A DNA stretch of 64,000 bases from Mesobacterium pallidum. Lineage in GTDB: Bacteria; Pseudomonadota; Alphaproteobacteria; Rhodobacterales; Rhodobacteraceae. The notes under the pieces are model-generated. The model had not been told where the DNA came from and ran no database searches. It was given only the letters and a program-made list of their open reading frames with translations. The position numbers and the translations under genes were made by a program. The stretch is from the NCBI RefSeq assembly GCF_019966535.1, contig NZ_JAIMID010000016.1:1-64000 (forward strand). Direction: 5' to 3'. Below are positions 42,412-52,219 of the stretch, in pieces; position 1 is the first letter of the stretch; each line of letters opens with the position of its first letter.

Positions 42412-45144
42412 ATGCTCGGTCTCGGTTCGCTCGCAAAGAAGGTCTTTGGCACGCCCAACGACCGCAAGGTCAAGCAGACCTGGCCCCTCGTCGAAAAGAT
42501 CAACGCGCTCGAGCCCGAGTTCGAGAAGCTGACCGACCTGGGCCTGATGGAGAAGACGGCCGAATTCATGAAGCGGGTGCAGGGCGGCGAAAGCCTTGAC
42601 GACCTGCTGCCCGAGGCCTTCGCCAACTGCCGCGAGGCCGCCCGCCGGGCGCTGGGTCTGCGCGCCTTCGACGTGCAGCTGATGGGCGGGATCTTCCTGC
42701 ACCAGGGCAACATCTCGGAAATGAAGACGGGCGAGGGCAAGACGCTGGTCGCCACCTTCCCCGCCTATCTCAACGCGCTGACCGGGCGCGGCGTGCATGT
42801 CGTGACGGTGAACGATTACCTCGCCCGCCGCGACGCCGACTGGATGAGCAAGGTCTACGGCGCCCTGGGCATGAGCACCGGCGTGGTCTATCCCCGCCAG
42901 CCCGACGCCGAAAAGGATGCCGCCTACAAGTGCGACATCACCTATGCGACCAACAACGAGCTCGGCTTCGACTACCTGCGTGACAACATGAAGTCCGAGC
43001 TGAGCCAGATCCACCAGCGCGATCACTACTTCGCCATCGTGGACGAGGTGGACAGCATCCTGATCGACGAGGCGCGGACGCCGCTGATCATCTCGGGCCC
43101 GTCGCAGGACCGGTCCGAGCTTTACGTGGCGATCAACAGCCTGATCCCCGATCTCGACGAACGCCATTACACGATCGAGGAAAAGTCGCGCCAGGTCACC
43201 TTTACCGACGAAGGCAACGACTGGCTCGAGCAGCACCTCCGGGCGCGAGGCATCCTGCCCGAGGACCAATCGCTCTATGATCCGGAAAGCACGACCATCG
43301 TGCACCACGTCAACCAAGGCCTGCGCGCCTACAAGCTGTTCCAGCGTGACAAGGATTACATCGTCCGCGACGGCCAGGTGGTGCTGATCGACGAATTCAC
43401 CGGCCGTATGATGGCCGGGCGGCGCCTGTCGGATGGCCTTCACCAGGCGATCGAGGCCAAGGAAGGCTGCCAGATCCAGCCCGAGAACGTGACGCTGGCC
43501 TCGGTCACCTTCCAGAACTACTTCCGCCTCTACGACAAGCTGTCGGGCATGACCGGCACCGCTGCGACCGAGGCCGAGGAATTTGCCGAGATCTACGGTC
43601 TTGGCGTGGTCGAAGTGCCGACCAACCGCCCCATCGCCCGCGTGGACGAGGACGACCGCGTCTACCGCACCGCGCAGGAGAAATACGACGCCATCGCGGA
43701 TGCGATCCGCGAGGCGCATGAGAAACAGCAGCCCGTGCTGGTCGGCACCACCTCGATCGAGAAGTCCGAGCTGCTGAGCCAGCTGCTGACCAAGGCCGGC
43801 CTGCCGCACAATGTGCTGAACGCCCGCCAGCACGAGCAAGAGGCGCAGATCGTCGCCGATGCCGGCAAGCTGGGCGCGATCACAATCGCCACGAACATGG
43901 CCGGGCGCGGTACCGACATCAAGCTGGGCGGCAACGTCGAGTTCAAGGTGATGGAAGCGCTGGCCGCCGACCCCGAGGGCGATCCCGACGCGATCCGCGC
44001 CCGCATCGAGGCCGAGCATGAGAGCGCGGAGCAGGCGGTCAAGGACGCCGGCGGGCTCTTCGTCCTGGCGTCGGAGCGTCACGAGAGTCGCCGCATCGAC
44101 AACCAGCTGCGTGGTCGCTCGGGCCGCCAGGGCGACCCGGGCCGGACCACGTTCTTCCTGTCGCTCGAGGATGACCTGATGCGGATCTTCGGGTCCGAAC
44201 GGCTGGACAAGGTGCTGTCGACGCTGGGCCTGAAGGACGGCGAGGCGATCGTACACCCTTGGGTGAACAAGTCGCTCGAACGCGCGCAGGCCAAGGTCGA
44301 GGGGCGCAACTTCGACATCCGCAAGCAGTTGCTCAAGTTCGACGACGTGATGAACGACCAGCGCAAGGTGATCTTCTCCCAGCGCCGCGAGATCATGGAG
44401 GCCGAGGATCTGTCCGAGATCACCTCGGACATGCGCGAGCAGGTGATCGACGACCTTGTCGACCAGCACATGCCGCCCAAGGCTTATGCCGACCAGTGGA
44501 ACATGGAAGGGCTCTATGCCGACGTGCTGACCTATCTCGGCGTGAACGAGCCGGTCATCGCCTGGGGCGACGAGGATGGCGTCGACGGCGAGGTGGTCAA
44601 GGAACGCCTGACCGAGGCGAGCGACACGTTCATGGCCGAAAAGGCCGAGGCCTTCGGCGCCGAGACCATGCGCCAGATCGAAAAGCAGATGCTGCTGCAG
44701 ACCATCGACGGCAAGTGGCGCGAACACCTGCTGACGCTGGAGCACCTGCGTTCGGTCGTGGGCTTCCGCGGCTACGCGCAGCGCGACCCGCTGAACGAAT
44801 ACAAGAACGAGGCGTTCCAGCTGTTCGAGAACATGCTTGACGGCCTTCGCCTCGAGGTGACGCAGAAGCTGGCGCAGATCCGGCCGATGACGCAGGAAGA
44901 GCAGCAGGCGCTGATGAAGCAGTTCGCCGCGCAGCAGGCCCAGCAGAACCGCGCCGCCGATACGGCCCCGGCCGCGCATCCCGGTGCGCCCTACGAGGGC
45001 GAGGCAGAGCCCGAGGCCGCCGTCGCGCCCGCGCCGGGGTTTGACGAGAACGACCCGGAAACCTGGGGCAGCCCCGGCCGGAACGATCCCTGCCCCTGCG
45101 GGTCGGGCAACAAGTTCAAGCATTGCCACGGCCGCCTGTCCTGA
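42412..45144 (+). CDS. secA: Protein translocase ATPase SecA
   Basis: A 910-residue motor of the general secretion pathway. The first nucleotide-binding domain contains EMKTGEGKTLVAT and VDEVDSILIDEARTPL; the second has NMAGRGTDIKLGG and GRSGRQGDPG. Preprotein-binding and helical scaffold regions are typical in length. The C-terminus ends in the zinc-binding CPCGSGNKFKHCHG (Cys894, Cys896, Cys905, His906), which recruits SecB. A terminator follows six bases after the stop. Confidence 0.99.
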   Translation: MLGLGSLAKKVFGTPNDRKVKQTWPLVEKINALEPEFEKLTDLGLMEKTAEFMKRVQGGESLDDLLPEAFANCREAARRALGLRAFDVQLMGGIFLHQGNISEMKTGEGKTLVATFPAYLNALTGRGVHVVTVNDYLARRDADWMSKVYGALGMSTGVVYPRQPDAEKDAAYKCDITYATNNELGFDYLRDNMKSELSQIHQRDHYFAIVDEVDSILIDEARTPLIISGPSQDRSELYVAINSLIPDLDERHYTIEEKSRQVTFTDEGNDWLEQHLRARGILPEDQSLYDPESTTIVHHVNQGLRAYKLFQRDKDYIVRDGQVVLIDEFTGRMMAGRRLSDGLHQAIEAKEGCQIQPENVTLASVTFQNYFRLYDKLSGMTGTAATEAEEFAEIYGLGVVEVPTNRPIARVDEDDRVYRTAQEKYDAIADAIREAHEKQQPVLVGTTSIEKSELLSQLLTKAGLPHNVLNARQHEQEAQIVADAGKLGAITIATNMAGRGTDIKLGGNVEFKVMEALAADPEGDPDAIRARIEAEHESAEQAVKDAGGLFVLASERHESRRIDNQLRGRSGRQGDPGRTTFFLSLEDDLMRIFGSERLDKVLSTLGLKDGEAIVHPWVNKSLERAQAKVEGRNFDIRKQLLKFDDVMNDQRKVIFSQRREIMEAEDLSEITSDMREQVIDDLVDQHMPPKAYADQWNMEGLYADVLTYLGVNEPVIAWGDEDGVDGEVVKERLTEASDTFMAEKAEAFGAETMRQIEKQMLLQTIDGKWREHLLTLEHLRSVVGFRGYAQRDPLNEYKNEAFQLFENMLDGLRLEVTQKLAQIRPMTQEEQQALMKQFAAQQAQQNRAADTAPAAHPGAPYEGEAEPEAAVAPAPGFDENDPETWGSPGRNDPCPCGSGNKFKHCHGRLS

Positions 45145-45150
45145 CCTGAC

Positions 45151-45187
45151 GCGCGCCGCCCGGGTCCGGCCCGGGTGGCGCGCTTTC
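45151..45187 (+). terminator. Terminator of secA
   Basis: GCGCGCCGCCCGGG and CCCGGGTGGCGCGC pair over 14 bases (one G-U) with a TCCGG loop, followed by TTTCC. It begins six bases after the secA stop. Confidence 0.85.
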
Positions 45188-45361
45188 CTGGCCGCTAAGG
45201 CCCCGTCCGGCACCCGAACGCTGCACCCGCGGCGTTAACGTTTCGGAAACAGCCTGTTCCATTGCTGCCTTATTTCGGCCGCAAGGACTCCCTTGCCGCG
45301 CCAAACCCACGGCCCTTTCGCCTGCCATAGTTCTTCCTGCCAATGGGTAAGGAGGGCTGTG

Positions 45362-46372
45362 ATGCAGCTTCAAACGAATCGATACGTGATGATCGGCGCA
45401 TCGCTGACGCTGGCGCTCGCCATCGGCTTTGTCATGCAGAAATCCGGCGGACCGGGCGCCGGCCCGTCCGTCGCCCCGGTCCAGCAGAATTCGATGGGCA
45501 CCGGGACGCCGGCCAAGCCGGCGGCCGTGCCCGACGGCGGCGCCCCGGCGACCACCACGGTCGACATCCGCGACGTGCGCCGCACCGCCGCGCCGACCGC
45601 GCCCGCCGCGCCACGCCTGGACGGCGAGACGGGTGGCCCGGTGCTGGCCGCGCTGGACGGCACCGGCGAGACGCCGGCCGCCGCCGCCTTCGACTGCCCG
45701 GTCGAGATGAGCGCGACGCCCATGGCGGCCGCCATGGTGCAGCTGCGCGTCAGCGCCGATTGTGCGCCGAACCAATGGGTGACCATCCATCACAACGGCC
45801 TCATGTTCACCGAGGTGACAGACGAAAACGGCGTGCTCGACATCGGCGTGCCGGCGCTCTCCACGCAGTCCGTCTTCATCTCGGCCTTCGAGAACGGTGA
45901 GGGCGGCGTGGCCATCGCCGAGGTGCCGGACCTGGCGCAATACGACCGGGTCGTGCTGCAATGGGCCGGAGCGCCGGGCGTGGAACTGCACGCCATGGAA
46001 TTCGGCGCCGGCTTCGGTGAGGCGGGCCATGTCTGGATGGAGCAACCCGGCAGCCTTGCGGACGCGGTCCAGGGCACCGGCGGTGCGATGACCTGGCTTG
46101 GCGCCACGGGCGGGCCCAAGCCGCGCCTGGCCGAGGTCTACACCTTCCCGGCCGGCCAGTCGCAGGTCACGGGCGAGATCGACCTGTCGGTCGAGATCGA
46201 GGTCACCGAGGCGACCTGCGGCACCCAGCTTTCGGCGCAGTCGCTCTCGGTCGCGCGCGCAACGAGCCCGGCGGTCAAGGACCTGCAGCTCTTCGTGCCC
46301 GGCTGCGACGCCGTGGGCGACTTTCTGGTCTTGAACGACGTGCTGGAAAGCCTGAAGATCGCGGCCAACTGA
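45362..46372 (+). CDS. Membrane-anchored periplasmic protein of unknown function
   Basis: A 336-residue protein. One transmembrane segment (VMIGASLTLALAIGFVM, residues about 9-26) anchors a Pro/Ala/Thr-rich linker and a periplasmic domain with four cysteines (DCPVEMS, DCAPNQW, ATCGTQL, VPGCDAVG) that could form two disulfides. AAGGAGG precedes ATG 45362; a longer frame upstream lacks support. I do not recognise the family. Its position just after secA and before the PBP-OmpA gene suggests an envelope role. Only 20 bp separate it from the next gene. Confidence 0.8.
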   Translation: MQLQTNRYVMIGASLTLALAIGFVMQKSGGPGAGPSVAPVQQNSMGTGTPAKPAAVPDGGAPATTTVDIRDVRRTAAPTAPAAPRLDGETGGPVLAALDGTGETPAAAAFDCPVEMSATPMAAAMVQLRVSADCAPNQWVTIHHNGLMFTEVTDENGVLDIGVPALSTQSVFISAFENGEGGVAIAEVPDLAQYDRVVLQWAGAPGVELHAMEFGAGFGEAGHVWMEQPGSLADAVQGTGGAMTWLGATGGPKPRLAEVYTFPAGQSQVTGEIDLSVEIEVTEATCGTQLSAQSLSVARATSPAVKDLQLFVPGCDAVGDFLVLNDVLESLKIAAN

Positions 46373-46392
46373 CCGCTACCCCCGGGGGTTTC

Positions 46393-47964
46393 ATGAACGC
46401 CTTTCGTGCGGCGCTTTGCGCCGCACTTTTCCTTGTCTGCGGGCCGGGCTGCGGGCCAGTTCCGGCCGCCGCACAGGACGTGACGCTGTATTCCCGCGAC
46501 GGGACGATCGAGATCGGCGGCACGCTTCTGGGCTATGACGGCGAGTTCTACCGGGTCGAGACGATCTACGGCGAAATCACCGTGGACGGCTCGGGCGTGC
46601 TGTGCGAGGGCGTGGGCTGCCCGAACCTCGACACCTTCGTGGCCGAGGTCGGCATCTCGGGCTCGGCCACCATGGGCCGGGTGCTGATGCCCGCCCTGCT
46701 CGAGGCCTTCGCCGCGCGCGAGGGCTACGACATCCGCCGCGAACAGGTCGAGGAGAGCTACGTGCTCTATTCCCTGTCCGACCGGCGCAGCGGCGAGGAT
46801 GTCGCGCGGTTCCATTTTCACGTGACCAACACCGACGAAGGCTTTGCCGACCTGCTGGCCGACGAGGCCGACATCGTCATGTCCCTGCGCGAGATCCGCC
46901 GGGACGAGGCGCGTCTGGCGTCAGAGGCGGGCTTGGGCGATCTCGAATCCGCGAACCGCAGCCGGGTGGTGGCGCTGGATGCCATGGTGCCGATCGTGTC
47001 GCCCACGAACCCGGTGCACGAAATCACCGTGTTGCAGCTGGCGCAGGTGCTGGCCGGCCGCATCGACAACTGGGAAAAGCTGGGCGGTCCGGATGCGCCG
47101 ATCACGGTGCGGCTGCGGGACAGCGCCTCGGGCCTCGCGCAGGCGGTCGAGGACCGCGTGCTGGCGCCCGCGCGCCTGCCGCTGCGGGTGGACGTGGAGC
47201 GGCATCCCGACAACCTCTCGCTGGCCGAGGCGGTGGCCGGCGACCTGCTGTCCCTCGGCGTGGCGAGCTATTCCGACATCGGCAATGCCCGGGCGCTGAC
47301 CATCGGCGGGGCCTGCGATTTCTCGCTCAGGGCCGAGCGGCGGACCATCAAGACGGAAGACTACCCGTTGACCGCGCCGATGTTCCTTTACTTGCCGGCG
47401 CGGCGCCTGCCCAAGCTGGCGCGGGAATTCCTGCGCTTTACCCGGTCGGATCCGGCGCAGATCGTGATCCGCCGCGCCGGTTTCGTCGACCAGGCGCCGG
47501 AAGAGATCCCGCTGGACATGCAGGGCGACCGGCTGGCCAATGCCGTCACGGTGGCCGGCGCCGGATCGCCCGAGGCCGAGCTTTACCGGCTGGTGCGCAC
47601 GCTGCGCCCCATGGCGCGGCTGTCGATCTCGTACCGGTTCGAAAGCGGGGCGACGCGGCTGGATGCGCAGAGCCGGTCCAACGTGCAGCAGCTGGCGCGC
47701 GAGATCGAGGCGGGGACCTATGACAACCGCACGCTGGTCTTCGTCGGCTTTTCCGACGGGCAGGGGCCGCACGAGGCCAACCAGGCCATCGCCGAACGCC
47801 GCGCGGCGGCGGTAATGGAGGCGGTGCGGACCGCCGCCGAGACGGCCGATTTCAGCCGGCTCGAGATGTCATCGGACGCCTTCGGCGAGGCGATGCCCAT
47901 GGCCTGCGACGACACCAGCTGGGGGCGGCAGACCAACCGGCGGGTCGAGGTGTGGTTGCGTTAG
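46393..47964 (+). CDS. Phosphate-binding-protein-like / OmpA fusion
   Basis: A 523-residue exported protein. A signal peptide (residues 1-28) is followed by a small region with a Cys pair (VLCEGVGCPN). Residues about 85-350 resemble a PstS-type periplasmic binding protein (VGISGSATMGRVLMPALLEAF, ADIVMSLREIR). Residues about 400-523 form an OmpA peptidoglycan-binding domain (LVFVGFSDGQG, AIAERRAAAV, NRRVEVWLR). It would be a ligand-binding protein docked to the cell wall rather than an ABC-transporter partner. Confidence 0.87.
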   Translation: MNAFRAALCAALFLVCGPGCGPVPAAAQDVTLYSRDGTIEIGGTLLGYDGEFYRVETIYGEITVDGSGVLCEGVGCPNLDTFVAEVGISGSATMGRVLMPALLEAFAAREGYDIRREQVEESYVLYSLSDRRSGEDVARFHFHVTNTDEGFADLLADEADIVMSLREIRRDEARLASEAGLGDLESANRSRVVALDAMVPIVSPTNPVHEITVLQLAQVLAGRIDNWEKLGGPDAPITVRLRDSASGLAQAVEDRVLAPARLPLRVDVERHPDNLSLAEAVAGDLLSLGVASYSDIGNARALTIGGACDFSLRAERRTIKTEDYPLTAPMFLYLPARRLPKLAREFLRFTRSDPAQIVIRRAGFVDQAPEEIPLDMQGDRLANAVTVAGAGSPEAELYRLVRTLRPMARLSISYRFESGATRLDAQSRSNVQQLAREIEAGTYDNRTLVFVGFSDGQGPHEANQAIAERRAAAVMEAVRTAAETADFSRLEMSSDAFGEAMPMACDDTSWGRQTNRRVEVWLR

Positions 47965-48050
47965 GGGCTGGCTGCGCGATCCCGGGCCCGGATCGAAGCC
48001 GGCGATGGATTTCATCCCAAGGCTATTCGCTCCGTCGAATTTTGTGTGCC

Positions 48051-48069
48051 GCCCGGATGCAGTCCGGGC
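48051..48069. other. Hairpin in a convergent intergenic gap
   Basis: GCCCGGA/TCCGGGC forms a perfect 7-bp stem with a five-base loop between the convergent PBP-OmpA and hydroxyacid-reductase genes. There is no T-tract on either side, so termination here, if any, would be factor-assisted. Confidence 0.35.
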
Positions 48070-48202
48070 AGCCCCCGACCCCCACCCGCGGCCGGGGGCC
48101 GCCCTTAGCGCCTCGCGGCACCGGCGGGGAAGTCGGAGGCGAGCAGGGGGCAGGTGCTTTAGCGAGAGCAACGACAATGCCAGCTGGGTCCAACAGGGCC
48201 CC

Positions 48203-49159
48203 TCAATACCCCCGCCCGCGATCCACCAGCCCAATCAGCGGCTCGCCGGCCTCGCAGCGCCGGATGTTCTCGGCGATGCTCTCGGACGAAGTCCCGGGCC
48301 GCGTGGACGAGGCGATGTGCGGCGTCACGGTGACCGACGGGTGCGCCCAGTAAGGATGCCCCTCGGGCAGCGGTTCGACCGCGAAGACGTCGAGCGTGGC
48401 ATGGGCGATGTGCCCGGCATCCAGCGCCGCCAGCAGCGCGTCGTCGTCGATCAGAAGTCCCCGCCCGGGGTTCAGGATCACCGCGCCCTTCGGCAACCGC
48501 GCCAGCGTTGCGACGTCGATCAGGTGCCGCGTCGCCGGGGTCAGCGGCAACAGCAGCACCAGGATCTCGGCGCGGTTCATCGCGGCTGTCAGACCCGCCT
48601 CGCCTGACAGGCATTCCACCCCCGGCACGCGCTTTTCCGACCGGCTCCAGCCCGCCACGTCGAAGCCGAGCCCGGCAAGGGCCAGGGCGCAGGCCTGCCC
48701 CAGCTCTCCCATCCCCAGGATGGTCACCTTGCGGTCGGTCGCCAGCGGGGGCACGCGGAAATCCCACACCGGCTGGTCCCGCGTGATGTCGCGGTCCAGA
48801 CCGAGGTGATGGCGCAGCACATGGCCCGTCACCCATTCGACCATGCCCTGGGTCAGCCCCGTCTCGATCATGCGGCACAGCGGCTGCGTCAGGGTCTCGT
48901 TGCCAATGATTCCCTCGACCCCGGCCCAGAGGTTCAGCACCGCCTTCGCCTTTGTGTAGGGCGTGAAATCCTGCACCGTGCCATTGGGCGCGGTGATGAT
49001 GTAATCGACAGTTTCGGGCGGAAACTCCGTGTCCAGTTCGACTTCCAGCCCGTGCCTGGCGAAGGCCGCGCTCAGCGGGGTCTCATATTCTTCCCAACGC
49101 TCGGACTGGCCGGCGAAAAGGACGCGAAGCGGGCGCGGATCAGCGGGGTCTATGGACAT
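48203..49159 (-). CDS. ghrA: Glyoxylate/hydroxypyruvate reductase A-like dehydrogenase
   Basis: A 318-residue D-2-hydroxyacid dehydrogenase. The NAD(P) motif is ILGMGELGQACALAL. Catalytic Arg, Glu and His fall in NPGRG, DVFAVEPLP and TPHIAS. The sequence VLNLWAGVEGI and the length match GhrA, which reduces glyoxylate and hydroxypyruvate. Its start overlaps the 3' end of rodA by 20 bp, so it is the last gene of the shape operon and may be co-transcribed. Confidence 0.93.
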   Translation of the reverse strand: MSIDPADPRPLRVLFAGQSERWEEYETPLSAAFARHGLEVELDTEFPPETVDYIITAPNGTVQDFTPYTKAKAVLNLWAGVEGIIGNETLTQPLCRMIETGLTQGMVEWVTGHVLRHHLGLDRDITRDQPVWDFRVPPLATDRKVTILGMGELGQACALALAGLGFDVAGWSRSEKRVPGVECLSGEAGLTAAMNRAEILVLLLPLTPATRHLIDVATLARLPKGAVILNPGRGLLIDDDALLAALDAGHIAHATLDVFAVEPLPEGHPYWAHPSVTVTPHIASSTRPGTSSESIAENIRRCEAGEPLIGLVDRGRGY

Positions 49160-50279
49160 GGGCGGACTGTACCAGCCCGAAGGCCACCATCAAGACCAGC
49201 ATGGCCGACCCGCCGTAGCTGACCAGCGGCAGCGGCACGCCCACCACGGGCGCAAGGCCCATCACCATCGACATGTTGATCGCGAAATAGAGGAAGAAGG
49301 CCGAGGCGATCCCCAGCGTCATCAGCGACGAGAACCGGTCGCGGTTCTGCACCGCCGTCACCACGCAGAACACGATGATCAGCGCGTAGAGGCCCAGGAG
49401 CGAGACCGCGCCGACAAAGCCGAATTCCTCGGCCAGGGTGGTGAAGATGAAGTCGGTGTGCTTTTCCGGCAGGAAGTTCAGCCGGCTCTGCGTGCCTTGC
49501 ATGAAACCGCGCCCGGTCCAGCCGCCGGACCCCAGCGCGATCTTGGACTGGGTGATGTGATACCCGGCCCCCAGCGGGTCCTGGCTGGGGTCGAGGAAGG
49601 TGTCGATGCGGCGGAACTGGTAATCCTTGAGCAGCTGCCAATCGGTCCCGCGGCTTTCGAACACCGCCCAGACCGTGCCCACGGCGGCGGCGATCACGAC
49701 GGCAAAATAAAGCCAGTGGACCCCGGCCATGAACAACACGATGGCTCCGCCCAGCATGAGCAGCAGCGCGGTGCCAAGGTCGGGCTGGCGCAGGGTCAGG
49801 TAGGTGGGCAGCAGGATGATCCCCACTGGCACCGCGACCCAAAGCGGGCGCGACACCCGCGCCATGGGCAGCCAGTCGTAATAGGCGGCCAGCATCATCA
49901 CCGTGGTGATCTTGGCCAGCTCGGACGGCTGCAGCCGCATGAAGCCAAGGTCGATCCAGCGCTGCGCCCCCATGCCGATGGCGCCGAAGAACTCCACCGC
50001 CAGCAGCAGCAGGATCGTCACGCCATAGGCCACGCCCGAGATGTTGCGCCAGAACCAGGCCGGGACCATGGCCACGGCCATCATCAGCACGAAGCCCACG
50101 GCAAAGCGCTTGATCTGCGGCTCGGCCCAGCGGGACACGTCCCCGCCCGCGACCGAGTAGAGCATCAGGAACCCGACACCCGCCACCGCCGCCAGCAGCA
50201 GCGCCAGCGGCCAGTGCAGGTACATCACCTTGCGAAAGCCCGCGGGGACATGCTTGACGTTGTACTCGAGGTAACTCAT
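49140..50279 (-). CDS. rodA: Rod-shape peptidoglycan polymerase RodA (SEDS)
   Basis: A 379-residue integral membrane glycosyltransferase that polymerises lipid II during elongation, in complex with PBP2. About ten transmembrane spans are visible. SEDS signatures include RWIDLGFMRLQPSELAK and the C-terminal GLAPVVGVPLPLVSYGGSAML. Its ATG overlaps the PBP2 stop (ATGA). Confidence 0.97.
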   Translation of the reverse strand: MSYLEYNVKHVPAGFRKVMYLHWPLALLLAAVAGVGFLMLYSVAGGDVSRWAEPQIKRFAVGFVLMMAVAMVPAWFWRNISGVAYGVTILLLLAVEFFGAIGMGAQRWIDLGFMRLQPSELAKITTVMMLAAYYDWLPMARVSRPLWVAVPVGIILLPTYLTLRQPDLGTALLLMLGGAIVLFMAGVHWLYFAVVIAAAVGTVWAVFESRGTDWQLLKDYQFRRIDTFLDPSQDPLGAGYHITQSKIALGSGGWTGRGFMQGTQSRLNFLPEKHTDFIFTTLAEEFGFVGAVSLLGLYALIIVFCVVTAVQNRDRFSSLMTLGIASAFFLYFAINMSMVMGLAPVVGVPLPLVSYGGSAMLVLMVAFGLVQSAHVHRPR

Positions 50280-52219
50280 GCGCGTTCGCTGTCCTTGGCG
50301 TCGAAATCGACACGCAGGGCGCGCAGCTCTTCCTGCTGCGACTTGATGCGGCCGCGCACCTCGCTCGGGTAGGCCTCGAGCGGGGGATCGCCGTCGTAAA
50401 GCGCCTGCAGCGTCACGTCCCGCGCGATGGGCGCGGCGGCGGTCGATCCGCCCCCGCCGTGCTCCACCACCGTCGCCACCGCAAAGCGCGGCTTGTCATA
50501 GGGGGCAAAGTTGACGAACAGCGCGTGGTCGCGCCGGTTCCACGGCAGGTCGTTGTTCGAGGTGACGCCGCGCGCCCGTTCGGCCGCGGTGATGTTGCGC
50601 ACCTGGCTGGTGCCGGTCTTGCCGGCCATGCGCATCTCTTCGGGCAGGATGCGCGAGCGGTAGGCGGTGCCCCGGTTCGAATTCATGACCGCGTACATCG
50701 CCTTGCGGATCCAGCGCAGGTGGTTCTCGTTCAACCCCATGGGCACGCCTTCGCGCAGGGGCTGCTCGACCCCGTCGATGGACTTGACCAGGCGCGGCAG
50801 AACGGCCCGGCCGGTGGCGATGCGCGCCGTCATGACCGCCAGTTGCAGTGGCGAGGTCAGCACGAAACCCTGCCCGATCGAGGCGTTGACCGAATCGCCG
50901 ATCACCCAGTCGGCGCCGCGGTTGGCGCGCTTCCATTCCTTGTCGGGCACAAGGCCCGAGGTCACCGCGCTCATCGGGATGTCATGCGCCTCGCCCAGCC
51001 CCATCTTGCGGGCCATGCCGGCGATGTTCTCGATCCCGGTCTTCAGGGCCAGGTCGTAGAAATAGACGTCGCAGCTTTCGCGGATCGCCTGTTCCAGGCC
51101 GACATGGCCGTGGCCCGACCGCTTCCAGCAATGAAAGCGCCGCCCCCCGACCTCGAGATGGCCGGGGCACCAGACGGTTTCCTCGGGGCCCATCAGCCCG
51201 GCATCCAGCGCGGCCAGCGCCGTCACCATCTTGAAGGTCGAGCCGGGCGGATAGGCGTCCTGCACCGTCTTCGAGGCCAGCGGCCGGTGGTCGTTTTCGC
51301 GCAGCACCGAGTAATCCGCGCTCGAGATCCCGCGCACGAACTTGTTCGGGTCATAGCTGGGGGCCGAGACGATGGCGCGGAGGTCGCCGGTGTCGCAATC
51401 CATCACCACGACCGAGGCGCTTTCGGACCCCAGCCGCGCCTGCACGTAGTTCTGCAGGCGCGAGTCGATGGTCAGCTGCACGTCCTTGCCCGATGTGCCC
51501 TCGGTCCGGCCCAGTTCGCGCATGACGCGGCCGGCGGCGTTGACCTCGACCCGCTGCACGCCGGCCTTGCCGCGCAGGCTGTCCTCGAGGTTGCGTTCGA
51601 TCCCGACCTTGCCGATCTGGAACCGCGGCTGCATCAGCAGCGGGTCCGGGTCCTCGATCCGGTCGAGGTCGCGCTGGCTGACCGGGCCGACATAGCCGAT
51701 GACATGGGAATAATCCTCTCGCAGCGGGTAGGCGCGGGCAAGGCCGACCTCGGGTGTGACGCCGGGCAGGGCGGGGGCGTTGACGGCGACGCGGCTGATC
51801 TCTTCCCAGCTGACGCGGTCGGCGAGGATCACGTTGCGGTGGGCCGGGGTGCGGCGCATCTCTTCGATCGCGTCGGCCAGTGCGGTCTCGTCCAGCGTGG
51901 TCAGTTGCGACAGCGCGGCGAGGACGGCGTCCATGTCCTCCACGTCCTCGCGCTTGATCATGATGCGGTAGGTCGGCTCGTTCTCGGCCACCACCACGCC
52001 GTTGCGGTCGAAGATCCGCCCGCGCGCCGGGGCGATCAGGTCAAGCCGGATGCGGTTGTCCTCGGCCAGCAGGCGGTATTCCTGCGCCTGGTCGACCTGC
52101 ATGTAGCGCATCCGCAGGCCAAGTACGCCGATCATGCCGGCCTGAAGGCCGCCGACCAGCAGGGCGCGGCGGCCGATCAGGCGCGCGGCCTGCTGGCTTT
52201 CGCGGGGCGATCGTCTCAT
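50276..52219 (-). CDS. mrdA: Penicillin-binding protein 2 (elongasome transpeptidase)
   Basis: A 647-residue monofunctional class B PBP. A short cytoplasmic arm and one transmembrane span (residues about 15-35) precede the PBP dimerisation region. The transpeptidase domain has the acyl-acceptor serine in PPGSTFKMV, the second motif in RESCDVYFY and AGKTGTSQV as third motif. Acts with RodA and MreBCD. Confidence 0.97.
   Translation of the reverse strand: MRRSPRESQQAARLIGRRALLVGGLQAGMIGVLGLRMRYMQVDQAQEYRLLAEDNRIRLDLIAPARGRIFDRNGVVVAENEPTYRIMIKREDVEDMDAVLAALSQLTTLDETALADAIEEMRRTPAHRNVILADRVSWEEISRVAVNAPALPGVTPEVGLARAYPLREDYSHVIGYVGPVSQRDLDRIEDPDPLLMQPRFQIGKVGIERNLEDSLRGKAGVQRVEVNAAGRVMRELGRTEGTSGKDVQLTIDSRLQNYVQARLGSESASVVVMDCDTGDLRAIVSAPSYDPNKFVRGISSADYSVLRENDHRPLASKTVQDAYPPGSTFKMVTALAALDAGLMGPEETVWCPGHLEVGGRRFHCWKRSGHGHVGLEQAIRESCDVYFYDLALKTGIENIAGMARKMGLGEAHDIPMSAVTSGLVPDKEWKRANRGADWVIGDSVNASIGQGFVLTSPLQLAVMTARIATGRAVLPRLVKSIDGVEQPLREGVPMGLNENHLRWIRKAMYAVMNSNRGTAYRSRILPEEMRMAGKTGTSQVRNITAAERARGVTSNNDLPWNRRDHALFVNFAPYDKPRFAVATVVEHGGGGSTAAAPIARDVTLQALYDGDPPLEAYPSEVRGRIKSQQEELRALRVDFDAKDSERA

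Noticed and set aside
46138..46821. Minus-strand frame overlapping the boundary of the two exported proteins
   Set aside because: It has low-complexity composition typical of high-GC antisense frames and no ribosome-binding site.
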